A stretch of DNA of 64,000 nucleotides, from positions 1 to 64,000 of the forward strand of contig DCJH01000002.1 of the NCBI GenBank assembly GCA_002317385.1, in the 5' to 3' direction. The DNA is from Prevotella sp. UBA1705 (GTDB lineage: Bacteria > Bacteroidota > Bacteroidia > Bacteroidales > Bacteroidaceae). Below are positions 35,176 through 43,130 of this stretch, in pieces. The notes below the pieces were generated by a model. It ran no database searches. It saw only the letters and a list, made by a program, of their open reading frames with translations, and was not told the origin of the DNA. A program made the translations under genes and the position numbers. Every line of letters begins with the position of its first letter. Position 1 is the first letter of the stretch.

Positions 35176-35697
35176 TCACAGGTCGAGTAGTCCGTCGGGA
35201 ATCTCCATGGTGATGATGCGCTGCCGTTTGTCTACATCGACAATCATTTCATCACTTGCGGGGATGAGCAGGTCGTGCCCATCGGGGGTGGAAAGCTCAA
35301 AGAGCGTGTTGAGAGTGGTATCGTCTACATGGACGATGGTGCCCACAGGCTGCTGCGATGCGGCATCCACGACCTGATAACCCACGATTTCCGACCAGGT
35401 GAGATGGTCCTCGTCGGCCTCAGCGTGGGCCCTCGGGAAATAGACATCGCAGCCTGTGAGCTCCCTTGCGCGGTCTTCGGAGTCGATGTCTTCAAACTTC
35501 ATCAGCGCCAGTTCGTCACTCCGAAACCGATACTCCTCCATGAAAAACGGAACGAGGATGCCGTCAATCTCAAGGATAAGATAGTCGGCATCCACCTGGT
35601 CGAAGATGTCGTCGCTGAACTGCAACGTAATCTCGCCCCTCACGCCATGCGGTTTTCCGAGGCGTCCAATCTTGTAAACGTCTTCCTTTCTAATCAT
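35176..35697 (-). CDS. rimM: 16S rRNA processing protein RimM
   Basis: Assembly factor for the 30S head, binding S19. N-terminal RimM barrel (VYKIGRLGKPHGVRGEITL) and a C-terminal PRC-barrel (VDDTTLNTLFELSTPDGHD, IPASDEMIVDVD). The frame is open to 35721, but MIRKEDVYKIG at 35697 is the usual start and overlaps the murA stop by 8 bp, implying coupled translation. 173 aa is normal. Confidence 0.95.
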   Translation of the reverse strand: MIRKEDVYKIGRLGKPHGVRGEITLQFSDDIFDQVDADYLILEIDGILVPFFMEEYRFRSDELALMKFEDIDSEDRARELTGCDVYFPRAHAEADEDHLTWSEIVGYQVVDAASQQPVGTIVHVDDTTLNTLFELSTPDGHDLLIPASDEMIVDVDKRQRIITMEIPDGLLDL

Positions 35698-37000
35698 CCA
35701 CGCGGTGAATCTTGGCCCCAAGATTGTTGAGACGCTGCTCGATATCCTCGTAGCCGCGGTCTATCTGGGCAATGTTTTCGATACGGCTCACACCCTCAGC
35801 ACCCATCGCTGCAATGAGCAGGGCGATGCCGGCGCGGATGTCCGGGCTCGTCATGCGACCGGCACGGAGCGTGATTCTGTGGTCCTGCCCCACGACAACG
35901 GCCCGGTGAGGGTCGCAAAGGATGATCTGAGCACCCATGTCTATGAGCTTGTCGACGAAGAAAAGGCGACTCTCAAACATCTTCTGATGGATGAGGACAG
36001 AGCCTCGGGCCTGGGTGGCCACCACGAGAAGCACCGACAAAAGGTCGGGAGTGAGACCGGGCCAAGGGGCGTCTGCCAGGGTCATGATGGTGCCATCGAT
36101 AAACGATTCGATGACATAATGGTTCTGATGGGGTATGAATATGTCGTCGCCCTCGACCTTGATCTTCACGCCAAGACGACGGAAAGAATCGGGGATGACG
36201 CCCAGATCCTTGAGTGACACGTCCTTAATCCTCACGCCGCTACCTACCATTGCCGCCATGCCTATGAACGAACCCACCTCGATCATATCGGGTAGAAGCC
36301 GATGCTTGGCGCCGTGGAGGCTCTTCACTCCCACGATGGTGAGGAGGTTGCTACCTATTCCACTGATGCTCGCGCCCATGGCATTGAGCAGGTGGCACAG
36401 CTGTTGGATGTAGGGTTCGCAGGCTGCATTGTAGACCGTGGTGACGCCTTTGGCCATCACTGCGGCCATGATGATGTTGGCCGTACCAGTGACCGACGCC
36501 TCGTCGAGCAGCATATAGGTGCCCTTGAGGTGCTTGGCCTGAATCTGATAGACGTCGCGTTCTTCGTCGCGCATGAAGTTGGCGCCGAGGTTCTTGAACC
36601 CTAAGAAGTGGGTGTCGAGACGCCGACGCCCTATCTTGTCGCCTCCGGGCTTGGCCACTGTGGCCTTGCCGAAGCGGCCGAGAAGTGGTCCTATCATCAG
36701 CACGGAGCCGCGAAGCGACGAGCATTTCTTCACAAACTCGAGGCTGTCGAGGTATTCAAGGTTGAGCTCGTCGGCCTGGAAGGTGTAGTCGTTGCGACTG
36801 TTGCGGGTCACCTTCACGCCGATATCGATGAGCAACTTGATGAGATTGTTCACATCGAGGATATCGGGCACATTGGTGATGCGCACTTCTTCCTCGGTGA
36901 GCAGCGTGGCGCAGATCACCTCCAGCGCCTCGTTTTTGGCGCCTTGGGGTACGATGGTACCGCTCAACTGGTGTCCGCCTTCAATGATGAATGACTCCAT
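35690..37000 (-). CDS. murA: UDP-N-acetylglucosamine 1-carboxyvinyltransferase with Asp in place of the active-site Cys
   Basis: First committed step of peptidoglycan synthesis: transfers enolpyruvate from PEP to UDP-GlcNAc. The conserved Lys22-Asn23 are in VPQGAKNEALEV. The flexible loop reads PGGDKIGRRRLDTHF, so residue 121 is Asp where most bacteria have the Cys that fosfomycin alkylates (Cys115 in E. coli). Cys-to-Asp forms are known to be active and fosfomycin-insensitive. 436 aa is full length. It lies 2 bp downstream of the DUF4290 gene and overlaps rimM, so the four genes act as one transcription unit. Confidence 0.97.
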   Translation of the reverse strand: MESFIIEGGHQLSGTIVPQGAKNEALEVICATLLTEEEVRITNVPDILDVNNLIKLLIDIGVKVTRNSRNDYTFQADELNLEYLDSLEFVKKCSSLRGSVLMIGPLLGRFGKATVAKPGGDKIGRRRLDTHFLGFKNLGANFMRDEERDVYQIQAKHLKGTYMLLDEASVTGTANIIMAAVMAKGVTTVYNAACEPYIQQLCHLLNAMGASISGIGSNLLTIVGVKSLHGAKHRLLPDMIEVGSFIGMAAMVGSGVRIKDVSLKDLGVIPDSFRRLGVKIKVEGDDIFIPHQNHYVIESFIDGTIMTLADAPWPGLTPDLLSVLLVVATQARGSVLIHQKMFESRLFFVDKLIDMGAQIILCDPHRAVVVGQDHRITLRAGRMTSPDIRAGIALLIAAMGAEGVSRIENIAQIDRGYEDIEQRLNNLGAKIHRVDD

Positions 37001-37002
37001 GC

Positions 37003-37593
37003 CTATCTTCTTTTACGCTTTTTCTCGGTTTCCTGGGCCACGATCTTGTCGAACTTGAACTTGGCAAGGTCGAGCTGCACCACTCCATCGGTGTATCGTG
37101 CGAGGTCGTCGGCCACCTTCTCATCACTGTATCCGTGGCTCCACTGCATGAGGTCGCGCTTCATCTGGTTGGCGGCGAGCCTCACGAGCGCATCCTGTTC
37201 CTTGCCGGCGGGCATGGTCTTGAGCTTCTCGAAGATGTCGAACAGCATGCGACCATAGTGGCGCACGGGTATGCGCTGCATGGGATAGCCCATCGGTTCG
37301 GGCCGGGTGGTTATGGTCTTGGCCTGCGACACGTCGTAGGGCCAGTCGATGTCGAGCTTGAAATCGCTCATCAGGGCGAGATGATCCCATAGCTTCTGCT
37401 TATAGTCGGCACTCTCCTTGATCTGCGGGAACATGCGTTCCATGGTGATGATGATGGTTTCGGCACAACGCTGGCGCTCGGCCTTGTCGGGCAAAGAGAG
37501 GGCATGGTTGACCATGTTTTGCACTTCGCGGCCGTATTCGGGCAGCACAAGACTCTCTCGCTGAGTGTTATAATCTAATCCGTCTATGTTCAT
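37003..37593 (-). CDS. DUF4290 domain-containing protein
   Basis: Conserved Bacteroidetes protein of unknown function. The frame is open to 37857, but that extension comes from a G/C-rich repeat; MNIDGLDYNTQRESLVLPEYGR at 37593 is the family's normal start, giving 196 aa. Soluble, no signal peptide, with a positively charged end (ETEKKRKRR). Conserved stretches include YGREVQNMV, DWPYDV and PIRHYGRML-like PVRHYGRMLFD. It ends 2 bp before murA, a linkage that suggests, but does not show, a role near the cell wall or its regulation. Confidence 0.88.
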   Translation of the reverse strand: MNIDGLDYNTQRESLVLPEYGREVQNMVNHALSLPDKAERQRCAETIIITMERMFPQIKESADYKQKLWDHLALMSDFKLDIDWPYDVSQAKTITTRPEPMGYPMQRIPVRHYGRMLFDIFEKLKTMPAGKEQDALVRLAANQMKRDLMQWSHGYSDEKVADDLARYTDGVVQLDLAKFKFDKIVAQETEKKRKRR

Positions 37594-37608
37594 AAGTAAA
37601 ATAAAAGG

Positions 37609-37766
37609 GGCCTCCCCAGACCCTCCTGTGCGAGGGAAAAGCCAACCGGGAGGCACGGCTCTTGATATTAGAAATACTTTTTCGCAGGCAAATCGCTTCT
37701 CATTAAAACCCAGATGAAGGTCGTCCCGCATGGCCTGCCCCTCCCTCGGAGGGGTCAGGGGAGGCG
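37609..37766. repeat. Paired G/C-rich inverted repeat between tsaB and the DUF4290 gene
   Basis: GGCCTCCCCAGACCCTCC (from 37609) and its inverted counterpart at 37737-37766 (GAGGGGTCAGGGGAGGC) flank about 100 bp. Same family as the pair between dxr and rseP, more diverged. It generates the false N-terminal extension of the DUF4290 frame. Confidence 0.7.
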
Positions 37767-37768
37767 TT

Positions 37769-38461
37769 TTATAGCAGCTTCCTCGGCTGCTTGGCCACGA
37801 AATCCTTGAGGTAGAAAGGCACGAAATAGGCCACATCCTCAAACTGTTCCTGGGCAAAGCGCTTCTCGGCCAGTGGCATCATGCTCTTGGCCAGTGGCTC
37901 CACACCCTCGATGAAGTGGGCGTTGGGATGGTTGATGGTCTCTTTACATTTCATGGCACCATTGCCAAAGAAGTAGACCGGCTGCTTGTCGAGAAACTCT
38001 TTGTAGGTCTCTGAGTCGACCACATCGGCGTGGATGGGTCGGATTTCCTTGAGCGAACGGTCGAAAATCTGTGCATAGACCTCCATGCGACGGGCGTCGA
38101 GCATGGGGCAGAGCAGCGCATTGTCCTCGGCAATCTGCTCCCGAAGCAGCACGGGCGTGCAGAGCAGCTCGAGCGTAGGCACGGCGATGAGCTTCACGCC
38201 ACGGCCATAGCAGATGCCCTTGGCCATCGACACGCCGATGCGCAGACCTGTGTAGGAGCCCGGACCACAACTCACGGCCACCGCGTCGAGGGGGATGGCG
38301 TGGTTGTCGACAAACGAGAGCGCCTCGTCTACAAATGCGCCGAGCTTCTCAGCATGGTTGGGGCCGGAATGGTCTTCGAGCTCAAAGATACACCCGCCAT
38401 CCTCGCTGACGGCCACGGAACACACGTTGGTGCTCGTTTCAATATGCAAGATACAAGACAT
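37769..38461 (-). CDS. tsaB: tRNA threonylcarbamoyladenosine biosynthesis protein TsaB
   Basis: Partner of TsaD in making t6A at position 37 of ANN-reading tRNAs. The ASKHA-fold start is MSCILHIETSTNVCSVAVS at 38461 (the longer open frame to 38527 runs over the promoter). The key motif is VSCGPGSYTGLRIGVSMAKG. 230 aa is normal. It heads the minus-strand run tsaB-DUF4290-murA-rimM-dxr-rseP and faces yicC, with back-to-back promoters between them. Confidence 0.94.
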   Translation of the reverse strand: MSCILHIETSTNVCSVAVSEDGGCIFELEDHSGPNHAEKLGAFVDEALSFVDNHAIPLDAVAVSCGPGSYTGLRIGVSMAKGICYGRGVKLIAVPTLELLCTPVLLREQIAEDNALLCPMLDARRMEVYAQIFDRSLKEIRPIHADVVDSETYKEFLDKQPVYFFGNGAMKCKETINHPNAHFIEGVEPLAKSMMPLAEKRFAQEQFEDVAYFVPFYLKDFVAKQPRKLL

Positions 38462-38503
38462 ATTCTTTCCTAATGCTTTAAAAATATTAACCTTAATAAA
38501 ATG

Positions 38504-38542
38504 CAAATTTACTCTTTTTTCCCGCAATTCTTAGTAATTTTG
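38504..38542. promoter_or_regulatory. Divergent promoters of tsaB and yicC
   Basis: Minus strand TAAATTTG (38504-38511) serves tsaB; plus strand TAATTTTG (38535-38542) serves yicC. The two -7 boxes are 23 bp apart, so the polymerase sites must overlap and may compete. Confidence 0.65.
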
Positions 38543-38565
38543 CAGAAATTTAACTGTAAGAAGCT

Positions 38566-39441
38566 ATGATACAATCCATGACAGGCTACGGCAAATCGGT
38601 TGTGGCCTACAAAGAAAAGAAAATCAATGTTGAGATCAAGTCGCTGAACAGCAAGACGCTCGACCTATCTACGCGCATCGCTCCCCTCTATCGTGAGAAG
38701 GAGATGGAGATGAGGCAGGTGATCAGCGCGGCCCTGGTGCGCGGCAAAGTAGACTTTTCTATCTGGATTGAAAAGGACACCTTGGTAGACGCCACGCCCA
38801 TCAACGGCGCACTGGTGGATAACTATTACCATCAGATCAAGGCCATCTCGCAGAAGACGGGCATCCCTGAGCCCACCGATTGGTATGGCACTCTGCTCCG
38901 CATGCCCGATGTATTGCTCAAGACCGAGAGCGAGCAGCTGGACGAAGCCGAGTGGGAAGCTGCCCGCAAGGCCATAGACCAGGCCCTCGCCGAGCTGCTG
39001 AACTTCCGCCATCAGGAGGGTGCAGCGCTGGAGAAGAAGTTCCACGAGAAGATAGACAACATCGAGGCGCTGCTGCGCTCAATAGAGCCTTTCGAGGCGA
39101 GTCGCGTGCCGAAGATCAAGGAACAGATTATCAAGGGACTGGAACAGATACCCGAGGCCGACTACAGCAAGAACCGACTGGAGCAGGAACTCATCTACTA
39201 CATCGAGAAACTGGATATCAGCGAGGAGAAGCAGCGCCTCTCCAACCACCTGAAATACTTCCGCGAGACCATGGCCGAAGACCAACCTGTGGGCAAGAAA
39301 CTGGGCTTCATCGCTCAGGAGATGGGCCGCGAAATCAACACCACCGGCTCTAAGAGTAACCAAGCAGAGATGCAAAACATCGTGGTGAAGATGAAGGACG
39401 AACTGGAACAGATTAAGGAACAGGTGCTGAATGCGCTGTAA
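38566..39441 (+). CDS. YicC family endoribonuclease
   Basis: Member of the YicC/YloC family, shown in other bacteria to be an endoribonuclease. Start MIQSMTGYGKSVV is characteristic, as is the C-terminal LGFIAQEMGREINTTGSKSN. 291 aa is full length; the middle is helical and charged. It is followed after 69 bp by gmk, a pairing found in many bacteria, and the run continues to nadD. Confidence 0.93.
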   Translation: MIQSMTGYGKSVVAYKEKKINVEIKSLNSKTLDLSTRIAPLYREKEMEMRQVISAALVRGKVDFSIWIEKDTLVDATPINGALVDNYYHQIKAISQKTGIPEPTDWYGTLLRMPDVLLKTESEQLDEAEWEAARKAIDQALAELLNFRHQEGAALEKKFHEKIDNIEALLRSIEPFEASRVPKIKEQIIKGLEQIPEADYSKNRLEQELIYYIEKLDISEEKQRLSNHLKYFRETMAEDQPVGKKLGFIAQEMGREINTTGSKSNQAEMQNIVVKMKDELEQIKEQVLNAL

Positions 39442-39510
39442 AAGACCCTCCCTGCCCTCCCTGTAGGGAGGGAGAAAATATGCTTTCAAGAATAGATTAG
39501 AAAGAGATTT

Positions 39511-40143
39511 ATGCAAGAAAAATATACAGAGAAGCGTGAGTGCGGATGCAACGCCAACGACAAATCAGTGAAAAGCGCCAAACTCATCATCTTCAGCGCA
39601 CCGAGCGGAAGCGGAAAGAGCACCATCGTGAACTATCTCATGAAGGAGCATCCGGAGCTGAAGCTGGCGTTCTCCATATCGTGCACCAGCCGGGCACCGC
39701 GCGGCACGGAGCAGAACGGAGTGGAATACTTCTTTTTGTCGCCCGAGGAATTCAAGGCGAAGATTGCCGCAGGCGAGTTTCTGGAGTACGAGGAGGTGTA
39801 TCCCGACCGCTTCTACGGCACCCTGAAACAGCAGGTGGAAGACCAGTGCGAGGCCGGACAGAACGTGGTGTTCGACGTCGACGTGAAGGGCGGATGCAAC
39901 ATTAAGAAGTATTACGGCGACCGCGCGCTGAGCCTGTTCATACAGCCTCCCTCCATCGACGAGCTGCGCCGACGCCTCGAAGGGCGTGCCACCGACGCGC
40001 CGGAGGTCATCGAACAGCGATTGGCCAAGGCGTCCTATGAGCTCACTTTCGCCGACCAGTTCGACCGAATCATCGTGAACGACGACCTCGCCACAGCCGA
40101 AGCCGAGGCCCTGAAACTCGTGACCGACTTCCTCGAACTATAA
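39511..40143 (+). CDS. gmk: Guanylate kinase
   Basis: Phosphorylates GMP to GDP with ATP. P-loop SAPSGSGKST (residues 29-38), then SCTSRAPRGTEQNGVEYFFL for GMP binding and FDVDVKGGCNIKKYYG. About 24 extra residues precede the kinase core (including CGCNAND), a little longer than the common start; no later Met exists before the P-loop. 210 aa. yicC lies 69 bp upstream and nadD 19 bp downstream. Confidence 0.96.
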   Translation: MQEKYTEKRECGCNANDKSVKSAKLIIFSAPSGSGKSTIVNYLMKEHPELKLAFSISCTSRAPRGTEQNGVEYFFLSPEEFKAKIAAGEFLEYEEVYPDRFYGTLKQQVEDQCEAGQNVVFDVDVKGGCNIKKYYGDRALSLFIQPPSIDELRRRLEGRATDAPEVIEQRLAKASYELTFADQFDRIIVNDDLATAEAEALKLVTDFLEL

Positions 40144-40162
40144 CCCCGTCATCCCGCCGACC

Positions 40163-40795
40163 ATGCCTCGCCACGCCCATCCATCCCCATCGCCGCAACG
40201 CCCCCACCTGGAGGCAGCGCACCGACAGCGCACCGGCATCTTCGGCGGTAGCTTCAACCCCATACACACCGGCCATATCTCGTTGGCGCGCCAGCTTCTG
40301 GAGCAGGCCCAACTGGACGAAATATGGTTTGTGGTCTCCCCTTTGAACCCCTTGAAGAAGGCTGCCACCGACCTGCTCGACGACGATCGGCGGCTCCTTC
40401 TCACCCGCCGCGCCCTCGAAGGCGAGCCGCGCCTGGTGGCCTCCGACTACGAGTTCCACCTGCCCCGCCCCTCCTACATGTGGAACACCCTACAACATCT
40501 CGCCGCCGACTACCCCGAGCGCGAGTTCGTGCTCATCATCGGGGCCGACAATTGGGTAGCCTTCGACCGCTGGGCCCGCCCCGACTACATCCTCAGCCAC
40601 TTCGAGTTGGCCGTCTATCCGCGCACGGGTTTCCCCATTGATGAAACCTCGTTGCCCGCCAACGTGCACCTCATCGACACGCAACTCTATCCCGTAAGCA
40701 GCACGGAGATACGCCAACGCGTGAAAGCCGGCGAGCCCATTGACGGCCTTGTGCCACCTGAAATCCAAGCCTCGGTGCTGGAATACTATCGATAG
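40163..40795 (+). CDS. nadD: Nicotinate-nucleotide adenylyltransferase
   Basis: Adenylates nicotinate mononucleotide in NAD synthesis. The nucleotidyltransferase motif is GIFGGSFNPIHTGHISLA with H-T-G-H at residues 35-38, and the second motif is SSTEIRQRV near the C-terminus. The first 23 residues (MPRHAHPSPSPQRPHLEAAH...) are a proline/histidine/arginine-rich extension with no alternative Met before the core; GTG/TTG starts are not evident either, so the extension is probably real. 210 aa. Last gene of yicC-gmk-nadD. Confidence 0.95.
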   Translation: MPRHAHPSPSPQRPHLEAAHRQRTGIFGGSFNPIHTGHISLARQLLEQAQLDEIWFVVSPLNPLKKAATDLLDDDRRLLLTRRALEGEPRLVASDYEFHLPRPSYMWNTLQHLAADYPEREFVLIIGADNWVAFDRWARPDYILSHFELAVYPRTGFPIDETSLPANVHLIDTQLYPVSSTEIRQRVKAGEPIDGLVPPEIQASVLEYYR

Positions 40796-40814
40796 AACAT
40801 CCTGATTAAAACGA

Positions 40815-40848
40815 GAAAAAGGCCTTGAAATATCTTGAACAAGGCCTT
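40815..40848. terminator. Hairpin after nadD
   Basis: AAGGCCTTG and CAAGGCCTT pair around a 12-base loop. On the plus strand it is preceded by As and followed by GCATTACG, so the U-tail lies on the minus strand (CCTTTTTCTCG). It may stop antisense transcription or serve weakly for nadD. Confidence 0.4.
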
Positions 40849-40969
40849 GCATTACGCCTCATAACCCCTTTTGCCATGCTCTCGGCCAAGAAAAAGGCGA
40901 AAAATGAGGCTTTTCCTATCCTTCTATCACTCAGCCATTTACAAAAATCCGACATTTTGAGGCATTGCG

Positions 40970-41005
40970 AAAAGATAGTTTTCGCGTGGCGATAAGGTAC
41001 TAATC
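40970..41005 (+). repeat. Long intergenic element, copy E (fragment)
   Basis: GATAGTTTTCGCGTGGCGATAAGGTACTAATC matches the array block of the element; the surrounding 40.87-41.1 kb is gap sequence with similar GCGAAAA words but no recognisable GAATACGCG hairpin. Confidence 0.45.
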
Positions 41006-41329
41006 ATCCTCACAACAAGGCCTTTTCAAGCCACGATTCGGCCTAAATAGAATTGCGAAAAGGGCCTCTTCGCATCCTCGAAGCCATGCAAGAGCGACAA
41101 AACCAAGACTTTTTCGCCTCAGCTTTCCCACTTTTGTCTCTAATGAAAGCTATTTCTCAAAGAAATAATAGACCAATAGTCTTGACAAAACAGCTATCCA
41201 TCCTTTCGGCGATGGAGCACTCGTCTGTCCCGAAATACCTCCTCATTTTGTCGCCATCTGCACCCCGATTTTTCAGTTTTCGCACTAAAAAATAGCCCCC
41301 GAAGACCACCATCGAGCCGAATTTATTTG

Positions 41330-41337
41330 TATTTTTG
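41330..41337 (+). promoter_or_regulatory. Promoter -7 box of the Fur-family gene
   Basis: TATTTTTG lies only 8 bp before the ATG at 41346. With the usual distance from -7 to +1 the transcript would start at or within a few bases of the start codon. Confidence 0.5.
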
Positions 41338-41345
41338 CAAGAGAT

Positions 41346-41765
41346 ATGGACGAAACAAATTGTGTAAGACTGCTTGAGCAGCATGGCATCAAGCCCACGA
41401 GCAACCGCATCGTGGTGGTGAGGGCACTGGCCGAAGAGGAGCATCCCTCCTCCATCTCCGACCTGGAGACCCGCATCCTCACCATCGACAAAAGCGGAAT
41501 ATTCCGCTCTCTGATGCTCTTCCGCGAGCACCATCTGGTGCACTCGATAGAGGACGGGGAGGGAGGAGTGAAGTATGAGCTCTGCCATAGCCACGACGAG
41601 GAGGAAGACGACGACCAGCACGTGCACTTCTTTTGTGAGCAATGCCACCGCATCTTCTGCCTCCACGACACCCCCGTGCCCCCCATCCAACTGCCCGACG
41701 GCTACTCCGCTCACTCGTTCAACTACATGGTGAAGGGGATTTGCGGGGAATGCCGGAAGAAATGA
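41346..41765 (+). CDS. Fur-family metal-responsive repressor
   Basis: DNA-binding regulator with a winged helix (residues about 5-75; IKPTSNRIVVVRALAEEEHP, SGIFRSLMLFREHHLV) and a C-terminal dimerisation domain with a structural zinc site: Cys97/Cys100 (CEQC) and Cys133/Cys136 (CGEC). Between the domains is an acidic, histidine-rich insert (HSHDEEEDDDQHVHF). 139 aa is normal. The features do not settle Fur, Zur or PerR. It stands alone before mutY, and no target operator was recognised. Confidence 0.9.
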   Translation: MDETNCVRLLEQHGIKPTSNRIVVVRALAEEEHPSSISDLETRILTIDKSGIFRSLMLFREHHLVHSIEDGEGGVKYELCHSHDEEEDDDQHVHFFCEQCHRIFCLHDTPVPPIQLPDGYSAHSFNYMVKGICGECRKK

Positions 41766-41916
41766 AATGAGAAATGAGAAGTGAGAAAGTAGAAATGATG
41801 AGTTGTCTAAGCAGTTGTTTGCAGCTGACGATTAGGCTATGGAGAAACTGCAAAGATATTTTAGCAGGCACGCAAAACCCAAACGCCCTTTCTCTCAACT
41901 ATCTCTCGCGCTTCAA

Positions 41917-42026
41917 CATTTGTCTTAACTCCTTAAATTCTTAACTCCTTAACTCCCCGAACCCCAAGACATTTGTCTTTAACTTCCGAGCGAAGCGATA
42001 ACTTCTATAACTCCTTTAACTCCTCA
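41917..42026. repeat. GTTAAAG/CTTTAAC repeat element, locus 3 (partial)
   Basis: CATTTGTC-TTAACTCC words, then GACATTTGTCTTTAACTTCC and GAGCGAAGCGATAACTTC up to the mutY start codon. It corresponds to about one half of the element seen at 16.8 and 21.8 kb, inverted, and supplies the false extension MSLTSERSDNF of the mutY frame. Confidence 0.7.
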
Positions 42027-42029
42027 AAA

Positions 42030-43055
42030 ATGTCCCCTCACTCCTTCTCCTCCGCCCTCCTCACCTGGTATCAGGACCACGCCCGCGACCTTCCGTGGCG
42101 CCACACCCACGATCCCTATGCCATCTGGCTGAGCGAAATCATCATGCAGCAGACGCGCATAGCCCAGGGACAGGCCTATTGGGAGCGGTTCATGGCCCAA
42201 TATCCCACCGTGGAGCAGCTCGCCGCAGCCTCCGAAGACGAGGTATTGCGGCTGTGGCAGGGGCTCGGCTACTACTCCCGCGCCCGCCATCTGCATCAGG
42301 CCGCGCAGCAGATTGTGGCCCTGGGCCGATTCCCCGACACCGTGGAGGTAATAAGAAAGCTCAAAGGTGTGGGCGACTATACCGCCGCAGCTATCGGCGC
42401 CTTCGCCTTCGGCCTGCCCACCGCAGCCGTAGATGGCAATTTCTATCGGGTGCTCTCGCGCGTCTTCGGCATCGACACGCCTATCAATTCAAGTGAGGGA
42501 AAGAAGGAGTTTCAGGCGTTGGCCAATGAGATGACCGGCGAGAGGGCGGCCGAATTCAACTCTGCCATGATGGACTTCGGCGCCATACAGTGCACCCCCA
42601 AGAGCCCTTCGTGCATCGTTTGCCCGTTTTGCGAGGAGTGCGAGGCGTTGCGACAGGGGCGCATAGACCAGCTGCCCGTGAAGCTCAAGACGGTGAAGGT
42701 GAAGACCCTGCGCATGACCTACGTCTACCTGCGCCATCGGGGCGAAGTGGCCATCCGCCGCCGTGGCGAGGGCGATATATGGCAGGGACTGTGGGAACCG
42801 GTGCTGCTCGACGAGACGCCGGCACTGACCAATCTCAGGAATGCCGTCATGCGGGACGCCCGACTGGTGGCCAAGGAGGTGAAACACGTGCTCACCCACC
42901 GCATCATCCTTGCCGACTTCTACCTCTACGAGCCTGCCGCCCGCCCATCGCTGCCCGCCGACTACATCTGGATCAAGGAGCAAGACATCGACCAATATGC
43001 CATCCCGCGACTCGTCGAAATACTTCTTGAGAGACTGAATGATGCAGAATCATAA
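42030..43055 (+). CDS. mutY: A/G-specific adenine glycosylase
   Basis: Base-excision enzyme removing adenine mispaired with 8-oxoguanine. The frame is open from 41973, but those 19 residues are repeat-derived; MSPHSFSSALLTWYQDHARD at 42030 is the proper start (341 aa). Catalytic Glu36 is in WLSEIIMQQTR; the helix-hairpin-helix is LKGVGDYTAAAIGAFAFG and the catalytic Asp sits in AVDGNFYRVLSR. The iron-sulphur cluster loop is C-x6-C-x2-C-x5-C. The C-terminal NUDIX-like domain (GEGDIWQGLWEPVLL) reads 8-oxoG. Confidence 0.96.
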   Translation: MSPHSFSSALLTWYQDHARDLPWRHTHDPYAIWLSEIIMQQTRIAQGQAYWERFMAQYPTVEQLAAASEDEVLRLWQGLGYYSRARHLHQAAQQIVALGRFPDTVEVIRKLKGVGDYTAAAIGAFAFGLPTAAVDGNFYRVLSRVFGIDTPINSSEGKKEFQALANEMTGERAAEFNSAMMDFGAIQCTPKSPSCIVCPFCEECEALRQGRIDQLPVKLKTVKVKTLRMTYVYLRHRGEVAIRRRGEGDIWQGLWEPVLLDETPALTNLRNAVMRDARLVAKEVKHVLTHRIILADFYLYEPAARPSLPADYIWIKEQDIDQYAIPRLVEILLERLNDAES

Positions 43056-43095
43056 AAATATAAAGCTGTTAGAATGGTATGTGAATTACTTTTTG

Positions 43096-43103
43096 TAAAT
43101 TTG
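43096..43103 (+). promoter_or_regulatory. metG promoter -7 box
   Basis: TAAATTTG matches TAnnTTTG and lies 27 bp before the metG start codon. No clear -33 box. Confidence 0.5.
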
Positions 43104-43130
43104 CAGCAGTATTTAAAATCAATTCATTAG

